A stretch of DNA of 8,736 nucleotides. It comes from CAIOSQ01 sp964434345 (GTDB lineage: Bacteria; Pseudomonadota; Alphaproteobacteria; CACIAM-22H2). Shown piece after piece: positions 1 to 5,463 of this stretch (its first letter is position 1; every line of letters begins with the position of its first letter). The stretch spans positions 1 through 8,736 of the forward strand of contig CAYSUY010000179.1 of the NCBI GenBank assembly GCA_964434345.1, in the 5' to 3' direction. The translations under genes were made by a program, and so were the position numbers. The notes beneath the pieces are model-generated. The model saw only the letters and a program-made list of their open reading frames with translations. It was not told the origin of the DNA and searched no databases.

Positions 1-278
1 GTGTCCGCGCCCTTGGCGATGCAATGGCCGTGGCCGCGATGCGTCGAAAGGATGTAGTCGTCGGCACGCAGCGGCGCGACGGCCCCGACCGCGCTCGCCT
101 CCTGGCCGATCGACAGATGCATCGTGCCGTGGATGAGGCCGCGGATATAGCTCTGCTCCGCCGCCTCCTCGAACTTGCGGATGAGATGCATCCGGCGCAG
201 CGCGCGTTCGAGCGCCGCGTCGTCGAGCAGATCCAGCGCGGGATGCGCGTTGCGCCGTCGCGCGGAGGTCCTAGCCAT
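1..278 (-). CDS. Thiamine-diphosphate-dependent dehydrogenase E1 component, alpha subunit (partial, C-terminus off the left edge)
   Basis: Only the first 92 codons are present. The visible part matches the N-terminus of the E1 alpha subunits of 2-oxoacid and acetoin dehydrogenases. It has a short basic leader, then a helix with RKFEEAAEQSYIRGLIHG (residues 34-51), the family signature HLSIGQEASAVGA (54-66), and THRGHGHCIAKG (79-90) with the conserved HRxHG active-site segment. In the family, E1 alpha pairs with E1 beta to form a thiamine-diphosphate enzyme that decarboxylates a 2-oxoacid or cleaves an acyloin and passes the acyl group to a lipoyl E2 protein. The GDG cofactor motif would lie beyond the edge. 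The ATG at 278 lies inside the last codons of the upstream oxidoreductase gene (ATGGCTAG, 8-nt overlap). A Shine-Dalgarno-like AAGGGA sits at 285-290. The overlap argues for translational coupling. Substrate cannot be decided from this fragment: pyruvate, branched-chain 2-oxoacid and acetoin-type enzymes all remain possible. Confidence 0.85.
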   Translation of the reverse strand, partial: MARTSARRRNAHPALDLLDDAALERALRRMHLIRKFEEAAEQSYIRGLIHGTMHLSIGQEASAVGAVAPLRADDYILSTHRGHGHCIAKGAD

Positions 279-1578
279 CGGTGTTCCCTTCGTCGAGCAT
301 ACGATCCTGGAGCCGCCGCAGCCGGACGATGTCCAGGCTGTCGTCGAGGCGGCAATTATCCTCGGTGAGGTACGCGCCACGCGCGATCGGCGCGGTCGTC
401 GTGGCACCCTGCGCGAGGCCCAGCGGAATGGCCTTGAGCGCGCGCGCCTCGGCACGCGTCACCGCCCAGCCGCGATAGCAATACTCGCCGATCGCATCGA
501 GCTTCGTCCCCGCGGGCAGGTCCGTCTTGGCGAGGGCCGCGCATTCGGCGACCGGACGCGGCAACGGCATCATGTGGCTCTGCCCGAACAGCACCGCGGC
601 GGCGGCGGACCGCGGCACCTCGAGGCTGGTCAGATGATAGGGGCGGAAGAACGTGTAGTACGGTCCCTCGCCCAGATGCAGGTCGTTCATGCGCTCCCGC
701 AGCCGCGGGTGGCGCAGTTCGGTGACCACGAACACGCCGGGAGCGACGCCCTTGGCGACGGTGAAATCGACCACGCCGCGGCGCGACAGCAGGCCGCCAT
801 CCTCGCGCGGGCACAGCACCTTGTGCAGATCGGCGAGCTTCGCGTCGGGGCCATGCATGCCCGGCCGGTCGGGCACGAGACCGGTCGCGTTGGCGATCGC
901 CGTCATCTCGATCATCGTCTTGGAGCCGTCGACGAACTCGACCAGCATGCGCGGGTTCATGTTCCGCCGCTCGGCCTCTTCGCGATAGGCATCGGGCGTG
1001 GCGTCGATGCGGAAGGGATTGTTCTTGCCCTTGCCCGCCGCGATCACCGGATAGCCGAGGCCCTGCACGAACTCGATCAGTTCCATCGCCGCGCTCGGCT
1101 CGTCACCGGCACCGAGGGTGTAGACGACGCCCGCCTTCTCCGCCTCGCGCCGCAGCCAGGCACCGATCGTGACGTCGGCCTCGACGTTCATCATCACGAT
1201 ATGCTTGCCCGCCGCGATCGTCTGGGTCGCGAGCCTGGCCCCGGCGTTCGGGCTTCCGGTGGCGTCGATGACCACGTCCACGAGGTCGCAACCGGTGACC
1301 AGCGACGCGTCAGGAACGACCGCGGCCTTGCCGGCGCCGATCAGGCGCTCGACGCCGCGTGCGTCCTCGCACGATGCGGCAGCGTCCGGCGTGCCGGCGA
1401 TCGCGAACGCGTCCAGCGCGCGCTCGGCGCGCAGATCGGCGACGGCGGCGATCTCGATTCCCGGCATCAGGCCGATCTGGGTCACGATGTCCGTTCCCAT
1501 CTCGCCCGCGCCGATGAGCCCGACGCGGACGGGGCGGTTCTCGGCGGCGCGCTTGCGCAAGGCTTCGGCGAGATTCAT
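271..1578 (-). CDS. NAD(P)-dependent oxidoreductase with Rossmann and SAF domains, DXR-like (DRL) / homoserine-dehydrogenase-like family
   Basis: This is a 435-aa protein. Residues 17-48 form a Rossmann dinucleotide fold with GLIGAGEMG (20-28) and an acidic residue closing strand 2 (AVADL, D48). DVVIDATGSP (101-110) and KHIVMMNVEADV (125-136) continue the domain. The middle carries GDEP (158-161), AAGKGKNN (180-187) and a helical MNPRMLVEFVDGSK..MIEMTAIANATGL segment (207-234). PYHLTSLE (313-320) leads to a C-terminal SAF domain (about 347-415). From memory, this layout and several of these motifs match the Brucella DRL enzyme, an alternative 1-deoxyxylulose-5-phosphate reductoisomerase. The superfamily also contains proteins of unknown substrate, so the DRL activity is inferred. 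The start ATG at 1578 has GGGAG at 1588-1592, nine bases upstream. The gene heads a minus-strand operon with the E1 alpha gene, which it overlaps by 8 nt. Such proteins are often labelled simply as SAF-domain or homoserine-dehydrogenase-like. Confidence 0.82.
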   Translation of the reverse strand: MNLAEALRKRAAENRPVRVGLIGAGEMGTDIVTQIGLMPGIEIAAVADLRAERALDAFAIAGTPDAAASCEDARGVERLIGAGKAAVVPDASLVTGCDLVDVVIDATGSPNAGARLATQTIAAGKHIVMMNVEADVTIGAWLRREAEKAGVVYTLGAGDEPSAAMELIEFVQGLGYPVIAAGKGKNNPFRIDATPDAYREEAERRNMNPRMLVEFVDGSKTMIEMTAIANATGLVPDRPGMHGPDAKLADLHKVLCPREDGGLLSRRGVVDFTVAKGVAPGVFVVTELRHPRLRERMNDLHLGEGPYYTFFRPYHLTSLEVPRSAAAAVLFGQSHMMPLPRPVAECAALAKTDLPAGTKLDAIGEYCYRGWAVTRAEARALKAIPLGLAQGATTTAPIARGAYLTEDNCRLDDSLDIVRLRRLQDRMLDEGNTDG

Positions 1579-1601
1579 GGCGTGCGTCTCCCAGGTTGCG
1601 G

Positions 1602-1630
1602 ACCGTAGTGAACAAAAGTGTGGCCTTCAA
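1602..1630 (-). promoter_or_regulatory. Candidate sigma-70-type promoter of the oxidoreductase/E1 operon
   Basis: Reading the minus strand, TTGAAG (1630-1625) is followed after 17 bases by TACGGT (1607-1602), about 24 bases before the start codon at 1578. The -35 keeps TTGA, and the -10 keeps only TA and the final T, so it would be a weak or activator-assisted promoter. The 79-nt gap between the regulator stop and this gene is otherwise unremarkable. Readthrough from the upstream tetR-type gene is the alternative source of transcript. Confidence 0.35.
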
Positions 1631-1641
1631 TACACATGTTC
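1610..1641. repeat. Imperfect inverted repeat, candidate operator over the oxidoreductase promoter
   Basis: The arms are GAACA-aaa-GTGT (1610-1621) and ACAC-a-TGTTC (1632-1641), separated by ten bases. Nine positions in each arm pair, with a two-base difference in the internal spacer. The repeat covers the proposed -35 element and most of the spacer, where a repressor would act. No matching sequence was seen at the GTTA repeats beside the divergent tetR/ABC promoters, so a different regulator would be expected here. Confidence 0.35.
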
Positions 1642-1657
1642 CCGCCCCTGGCCGCCG

Positions 1658-2341
1658 TCAGGCGCGCGCCCAGCCGCGAAGCACCATCTCGGCGATCGCA
1701 TCGACCAGCCGCGCCCGCTCGCTCCAGGGAAAATGCGGCATCGCGATCAGCAGCGACACCAGGCCGTGCGCCGCCGCCCAGATGGCCTCGGCCATCGTCG
1801 CGACATCGCCGGACCGGAAGATGCCCTCGTCGACCAGCCGCCGTACCAGCGTCTCGAGCGCGGCGAAGGCAAGTTGCCCGTTGTCCGGACGTGTCGCGGC
1901 ATCCCCGGGCGCGGGCCGGTGCCCGCCGACATGGGGCGGCACCTCGGTCATGAACAGCAGCCTGTACTCGCGCGGATGGGCGAGGCCGAAGCCGACATAG
2001 GAATCGAGCAGCCGGCGCAGTGCCTCGGTCGCCGGGGCCTCCGCGAGGTCGGCGCGCGCGAATTCGGCGACCAGCTGGGCGAAGCTGTCGTCACAGATCT
2101 CCGTCAGCAGCGCCGATTTGTCGGGAAAATGCAGGTAGAGCGTGGTCGGCGTGACCCCGAGCGCCTCGGCGATGCGGCGCATCGTGGTGCCCTCGTAGCC
2201 CTCCGCCAGGAAGATCTCTTTCGCGGCCGCAAGGATGGCGCGCCGCCGGTCGACCGCGGACAGCCGCTGCGGACGCTGTCGGGTTTGCGGCGATGCCTTG
2301 GCACGCCTCGCCCTGTCGGAGCGCATGAGATCCTTGCCCAT
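1658..2341 (-). CDS. TetR/AcrR-family transcriptional repressor with WHG-type C-terminal domain
   Basis: The protein is 227 aa from the ATG at 2341. After a basic N-terminal tail, residues 31-72 form the TetR DNA-binding domain: RRRAILAAAKEIFLAEGYEG, then the helix-turn-helix TTMRRIAEALGVTPTTLYLHF (52-72), which is typical of the family. The C-terminal ligand and dimer domain contains YVGFGLAHPREYRLLFMTE (115-133) and IWAAAHGLVSLL (187-198), the W..HG pattern of the WHG group. Such proteins repress neighbouring genes until a small ligand binds. The gene diverges from the ABC export operon, and the shared spacer carries a repeat-rich candidate operator, so it most likely controls that operon and itself. 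It also reads towards the oxidoreductase gene 79 nt downstream and may be co-transcribed with it. Start choice is uncertain. ATG 2326 has AAGGA just upstream. A TTG at 2377 is possible but would place the operator inside the gene. Confidence 0.9.
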   Translation of the reverse strand: MGKDLMRSDRARRAKASPQTRQRPQRLSAVDRRRAILAAAKEIFLAEGYEGTTMRRIAEALGVTPTTLYLHFPDKSALLTEICDDSFAQLVAEFARADLAEAPATEALRRLLDSYVGFGLAHPREYRLLFMTEVPPHVGGHRPAPGDAATRPDNGQLAFAALETLVRRLVDEGIFRSGDVATMAEAIWAAAHGLVSLLIAMPHFPWSERARLVDAIAEMVLRGWARA

Positions 2342-2402
2342 CTTTGTTATCGTCGTTAAGTTAACACCGTTATTCAATCATGGCCAAGGTCCAGGAGCCG
2401 CC
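2342..2402. promoter_or_regulatory. Divergent regulatory region between the TetR-type gene and the ABC export operon
   Basis: This 61-nt, comparatively AT-rich spacer must hold the promoters for both directions. For the minus strand, TTGAAT (2377-2372) with a 17-base spacer to GACGAT (2354-2349) is a weak sigma-70 match. It would start transcription about at the ATG at 2341, implying a leaderless message or use of the ATG at 2326. For the plus strand, TTGTTA (2344-2349) with 18 bases to CGTTAT (2368-2373) is a poor match. The ribosome-binding site AGGAG of the permease gene lies at 2393-2397. Confidence 0.5.
2346..2373. repeat. GTTA repeat cluster, candidate TetR operator
   Basis: Four GTTA words start at 2346, 2355, 2360 and 2369, giving two tandem 14-base units (GTTATCGTCGTTAA and GTTAACACCGTTAT) identical at 10 of 14 positions. 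The second unit contains the inverted repeat TAAC-ACC-GTTA (2362-2372), and GTTAAC at 2360-2365 is itself palindromic. The cluster lies immediately upstream of the regulator's ATG at 2341 and over both candidate promoters, the usual place for autorepression by a TetR protein. Binding is inferred, not shown. Confidence 0.5.
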
Positions 2403-3581
2403 ATGGATGCCCGTTCCGAAGCCTCCGAGCCACCCGATCGCGGACGTGGCGCCGACCTGCGACTGCTGATCGCGTGGCGCAACCTCGCGCATGACCGGAT
2501 CCGCTTCCTGGTGACGCTGGTCGGCATCGTCTTCTCCGTCGTCCTCATGGCGGTCCAGTCCGGCCTGCTGGTCGGTTTCGTGGTCACGATCGCCAATGTC
2601 GTCGAGAACACGGCGGCCGACATCTGGGTGGTCGGCCGGGGCGTGCGCTCGGTCGACCTGCCGACCGCGATTCCCGAGCGCCGACGCTACCAGATCCTGT
2701 CGCTGCCCGGGGTCGCGACCGTCGATCCCCTGATGCATGTCTTCGCCATCCTCAAGCGTCCCGATGGGGGTGCGGAGAGCGTCGTGGTCGTCGGCTTCGA
2801 CACCGCGACCGGGATCGGCGGCCCCTGGGACCTGATCGAGGGCCGGGTCGAGGATCTCCAGCAGCCCGACGCCGTGATCCTCGACCGCCTCTATCGCGAC
2901 AAGCTCGGGGTCGAGCGGGTCGGACAGGTCGTCGAGATCAATGGCCGCCGCGCCCGGGTCGTCGGCTTCACCGACGGCATCCGCACCTTCACGCAGTCGC
3001 CGCATGTCTTCGCCGACATCAAGACCGCGCGGCACCTCGCGGGCTTCGCCGAGGACCGGCTGAATTATCTCCTGGTTCGCGCCGTCCCCGGACAGGACCA
3101 CGCCGCTCTGCGCGACGCGATCCGCGCACGGGTGCCCGAGATCGACGCCCATACCGGCGCCGAATTCGCCCGCCGCTCGGTGCTCTACTGGCTGGTGACG
3201 ACGGGCGCCGGGTTCTCGCTCGTGATCTCGGCGGCGCTCGGCCTCGTCGTGGGCATCGTCGTCACGGCCCAGACGCTCTACGCGACGACCATCGACCATC
3301 TTCCCGAATACGCGACGCTGCGCGCCATGGGGGCACCCGCGCGCTACCTTCACGGCATCATCCTCCGCCAGGCCGCGATCGCCGCCGCGCTTGGCTACGC
3401 GATCGGGATCGCCATCGCCGGCCTGGTCGTCGCCAGCGCCCGCGACTCCTCGGCGGCGATGCTGATGCCCTGGCCGCTGGCGGCAGGTCTCGGCGCGGCG
3501 ACCGTCGCGATGTGCGCCGCCGCCGCGCTGATCTCGATCCGCAAGGTGATGACGATCGACCCGGTGAGCGTCTTCCGGTGA
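2403..3581 (+). CDS. devC: ABC transporter permease, DevC/MacB type (FtsX-like)
   Basis: The inner-membrane subunit of a three-part exporter, 392 aa. It has a cytoplasmic N-terminus (1-34), transmembrane segment 1 at about 35-62, a large periplasmic domain (about 63-260), and three C-terminal transmembrane segments at about 262-290, 322-344 and 356-378. This is the four-helix layout of the MacB/LolC/FtsX class. PEYATLRAMGA (301-311), in the cytoplasmic loop after segment 2, is a hallmark of DevC proteins and probably contacts the ATPase. In this class the permease does not pass substrate through the membrane but works mechanically on periplasmic or outer-leaflet substrates. The ATG at 2403 was chosen because AGGAG lies five bases upstream. 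An open frame extends further left but overlaps the regulator gene and has no such site. The stop overlaps the GTG of the ATPase gene by 4 nt. The substrate is unknown. The symbol follows the family name and is not a proven orthology. Confidence 0.88.
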   Translation: MDARSEASEPPDRGRGADLRLLIAWRNLAHDRIRFLVTLVGIVFSVVLMAVQSGLLVGFVVTIANVVENTAADIWVVGRGVRSVDLPTAIPERRRYQILSLPGVATVDPLMHVFAILKRPDGGAESVVVVGFDTATGIGGPWDLIEGRVEDLQQPDAVILDRLYRDKLGVERVGQVVEINGRRARVVGFTDGIRTFTQSPHVFADIKTARHLAGFAEDRLNYLLVRAVPGQDHAALRDAIRARVPEIDAHTGAEFARRSVLYWLVTTGAGFSLVISAALGLVVGIVVTAQTLYATTIDHLPEYATLRAMGAPARYLHGIILRQAAIAAALGYAIGIAIAGLVVASARDSSAAMLMPWPLAAGLGAATVAMCAAAALISIRKVMTIDPVSVFR

Positions 3582-4288
3582 GCGCGCTGGTCGAGATCGC
3601 CGACGCGTCGATGGTCTACGGTGCCGGCGAGGCCGCGGTCCACGCGCTGCGCGGCGTCTCGCTGGAGATCCGGCGGGGCGAATTGTTGATGCTGATGGGT
3701 CCCTCGGGATCGGGAAAGACGACGCTGCTGCAGGTCGCCGGTGCCTTGCGCGCACCCAGCGCCGGCGACGTCCGCGTGCACGGCCAGTCCCTGCATGGGA
3801 TGACCCAGGCCAGGCGTGGCGCGATCCGCCTTCGGCATTTCGGTTTCGTATTCCAGAGCTACAACCTCTTCCCCACCCTCACGGCCCGGGAAAACGTCGA
3901 GGTCGCGCTCGATCTGCGTGCCACCGCGCCGGCCGCGCGGAGGCTCCGCGCACGCGAGGCGCTCGACGCGGTCGGGCTCGCCGATCGCGCGAGCGCCTAT
4001 CCCGCCCAGCTGTCCGGCGGCCAGAAGCAGCGTGTCGCCATCGCCCGCGCGCTCGCGGGGCAACCGGACATCGTCCTCGCCGACGAACCGACCGCAGCCC
4101 TTGATTCCGAGTCCGGCAAGCGCATCGTCGCGCTGCTGGTCGCCATAGCCGCCGATCATGGCCGGGGCGTGGTCGTCGTCACGCATGATCCGCGCATCCT
4201 CGACGCCGCCGACCGCATCGTCCGCATCGAGGACGGACGGATCGTCCACTCCGAATCCCGCAGCGACAGGCAGGACACCACTCCATGA
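3578..4288 (+). CDS. devA: ABC transporter ATP-binding protein, DevA/MacB/LolD type
   Basis: The nucleotide-binding subunit, 236 aa, with all catalytic motifs intact: Walker A GPSGSGKTT (41-49), Q-loop FQSYNLFPTLTA (92-103, Q93), signature LSGGQKQRVAIARAL (145-159), Walker B IVLADEPTAALD (165-176, with D169 and the catalytic E170) and the switch histidine in VTHD (H203). The phrase FQSYNLFPTLTARENV is typical of the LolD/MacB/DevA export ATPases. It drives the permease encoded immediately upstream. The start is a GTG at 3578 that shares bases with the permease stop (GTGA, 4-nt overlap). GGTGAG at 3563-3568 may serve as the ribosome site. An earlier ATG at 3512 would give a long arginine-rich extension inside the permease gene and is unlikely. 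The gene end overlaps the adaptor start (ATGA). Length is normal for the family. Confidence 0.93.
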   Translation: MSALVEIADASMVYGAGEAAVHALRGVSLEIRRGELLMLMGPSGSGKTTLLQVAGALRAPSAGDVRVHGQSLHGMTQARRGAIRLRHFGFVFQSYNLFPTLTARENVEVALDLRATAPAARRLRAREALDAVGLADRASAYPAQLSGGQKQRVAIARALAGQPDIVLADEPTAALDSESGKRIVALLVAIAADHGRGVVVVTHDPRILDAADRIVRIEDGRIVHSESRSDRQDTTP

Positions 4289-5337
4289 CACGACGCCGCA
4301 TCGCCCTGGCAGCGCTGTTCGCCACGCTCCTCGCCGTCGCCGCCGGCCTCGCCATGCAGCAGACCGGCAGGCCGCTGCCCGTGGCCTCGCCCGCCACCGC
4401 GTCCGCCGACACGTCCACAGGGCCACGCGTCGTCGTCACCGCGCCCGGGCGGGTCGAGCCCGCCAGCGAGGAACGCGACGTCGCCGCCGAACTGCGTGGC
4501 GTGCTGCGGACCGTGCATGTCGAGGAGGGCGACATCGTACGCGCCGGCCAGGTCCTCGCCGAGCTGGCCGGAGACGAGTTTCGCGCCCGGGTCCGCCAGG
4601 CGCGTGCCCTCGTGGCGCAGCGCGACGCCGAGCTGGCGCGTCTCGTCGCGGGCGCCAGGCCCCAGGAACGGCGGGAAGCCGACGCGCTCGTGCGCGAAGC
4701 ACGCGCCGCGCTCGACCAGGCGCAGCTTGACCTCGCGCGTCGCGCGCCGCTGGCTCGCAGCGGCGCGACCTCCGGCGAGGCGCTCGATCGCGCGCGCAAC
4801 GNNNNNNNNNNAGAGGCACGCCTCGCCGCGCGCGCCGAGCGTCTCGCGCTGATCCAGGCTGGCGCGCGTGACGAGGATCTGGAGATCGCGCGCGCGCTGC
4901 TCGACCTCGCGCGCGGGCAGTTGGCCGAGGCCGAGGCCTTCCTTGGCAAGACCTTGCTGCGCAGTCCGATGGACGGCGTCGTGCTCCACCGCTTCCGCCG
5001 CGCGGGCGAGACGGTGTCCGACCAGCCGCCGACGCCCGTCGTCAAGCTCGGCGACATCTCCAGGCTGCGCGTGCGCGTCGATGTCGACGAGACGGATATC
5101 GCGCGCGTCGCCGTCGGCCAGCTCGCCTACGTGACGGCGGACGCCTGGCCAGGGCAACGCTTCGAGGGCCGCATCCTGCGGCTCGGCCAGCGTCTCGGCC
5201 GCAAGACCCTGCGCACCGACGACCCCACCGAACGTAACGACAGCAAGGTCCTCGAGACGCTCATCGAACTCGCCCCGGGAACCACCCTTCCGGTCGGTCT
5301 GCGCGTCGACGCCTTCATCCTCGCCACGGGCGGATGA
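4285..5337 (+). CDS. devB: HlyD/DevB-type periplasmic adaptor (membrane fusion protein), with an assembly gap inside
   Basis: The periplasmic adaptor of the tripartite exporter, about 350 aa as assembled. Residues 6-24 form a hydrophobic N-terminal anchor or signal after MTRRR. VTAPGRVEPASE (51-62) begins the beta-barrel and lipoyl core, with HVEEGDIVRAGQVLAEL (78-94) as the first lipoyl half. A long helical hairpin (about 97-222, rich in Ala, Arg and Glu) carries the tip region near LARSGATSGEALDRAR (156-171). LLRSPMDGVV (224-233) is the second lipoyl half. DVDETDIARVAVGQ (266-279) and TDDPTERNDSKVLETLIEL (311-329) are typical of DevB-like adaptors. Ten N bases at 4802-4811 replace residues 173-176 near the hairpin. 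The frame is the same on both sides, so the gap does not by itself indicate a broken gene, but its true length is not certain. The start overlaps the ATPase stop by 4 nt. The adaptor should need a TolC-type channel encoded elsewhere. Confidence 0.88.
   Translation: MTRRRIALAALFATLLAVAAGLAMQQTGRPLPVASPATASADTSTGPRVVVTAPGRVEPASEERDVAAELRGVLRTVHVEEGDIVRAGQVLAELAGDEFRARVRQARALVAQRDAELARLVAGARPQERREADALVREARAALDQAQLDLARRAPLARSGATSGEALDRARNXXXXEARLAARAERLALIQAGARDEDLEIARALLDLARGQLAEAEAFLGKTLLRSPMDGVVLHRFRRAGETVSDQPPTPVVKLGDISRLRVRVDVDETDIARVAVGQLAYVTADAWPGQRFEGRILRLGQRLGRKTLRTDDPTERNDSKVLETLIELAPGTTLPVGLRVDAFILATGG
4802..4811. other. Run of ten undetermined bases (assembly gap) inside the adaptor gene
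   Basis: Ten consecutive N bases interrupt the coding region for the adaptor's helical hairpin. A round number of N often marks a scaffold join of estimated length. The reading frame continues in phase after it, which is consistent with a real length of 10 or of 10 plus or minus a multiple of 3. Flanking repeats such as gcgcgcg and cgccgcgcgcgcc may have hindered sequencing. Confidence 0.97.
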
Positions 5338-5359
5338 CATCGCTTTCCGGAGCGGGTGG

Positions 5360-5408
5360 CCAGATCAGGTTTTGATCTGGTCTGGATATATAAAGTGGAA
5401 ATCCAGAC
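5360..5408. promoter_or_regulatory. Twin inverted repeats around a TATATAAA element upstream of the nuclease operon
   Basis: Two perfect 8-bp inverted repeats sit almost end to end. CCAGATCA (5360-5367) pairs with TGATCTGG (5373-5380) across five bases. GTCTGGAT (5380-5387) pairs with ATCCAGAC (5401-5408) across thirteen bases. The pentamer CCAGA thus occurs four times in alternating orientation. TATATAAA (5387-5394), the only strong -10-like element here, overlaps the second left arm and its loop, and no good -35 was found 16-18 bases before it. The layout suggests a regulated promoter with a repressor or activator site on each side. Alternatively the repeats form two RNA hairpins. Neither is followed by a U-run, so a factor-independent terminator is unlikely. 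The rest of the 126-nt gap shows only the ribosome site AAGGA at 5453-5457. Confidence 0.45.
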
Positions 5409-5463
5409 GCGCCGCCGCGGACAGCTTTCCGTGGGCGCGCCGACCCTCCAGGAAGGATCCCTG

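Noticed and set aside
175..1608. Plus-strand open frame of 477 codons opposite the oxidoreductase gene
   Set aside because: Rich in Arg, His and Asp with no domain pattern. The minus strand carries a complete Rossmann-SAF enzyme there. Antisense frames of this kind are common in GC-rich DNA.
1610..1641. SOS (LexA) box of the alphaproteobacterial type GTTC-N7-GTTC
   Set aside because: GAAC and GTTC words are present but in inverted orientation and 24 bases apart. No GTTC-N7-GTTC was noticed before the nuclease operon either.
1602..1641. Control of the oxidoreductase operon by the adjacent TetR protein through the same operator
   Set aside because: The GTTA/TAACN3GTTA pattern of the tetR-exporter spacer is absent here. 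Only co-transcription from the tetR promoter could link them.
3512..3577. Longer start for the ABC ATPase at 3512
   Set aside because: It adds an arginine-rich stretch that is the shadow of the permease C-terminus. The GTG at 3578 gives the normal family length and a GTGA overlap.
2370..3755. Minus-strand open frame of 461 codons opposite the permease gene
   Set aside because: Composition is dominated by Arg, Asp and His. The plus strand encodes a well-formed four-helix permease with DevC motifs.
4156..5340. Minus-strand open frame of 394 codons opposite the adaptor gene
   Set aside because: Low-complexity translation without motifs. The plus strand encodes a full HlyD/DevB adaptor in operon context.
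5360..5380. Factor-independent terminator for the exporter operon
   Set aside because: The stem is perfect but no T-run follows, and the next bases start a second inverted repeat. A regulatory role fits better.
5356..5463. N-terminal extension of the metallophosphoesterase to an ATG-like start at 5356
   Set aside because: It would run through the palindromes and the TATATAAA element and has no ribosome site. The conserved motif I starts right after the ATG at 5464, which has AAGGA upstream.
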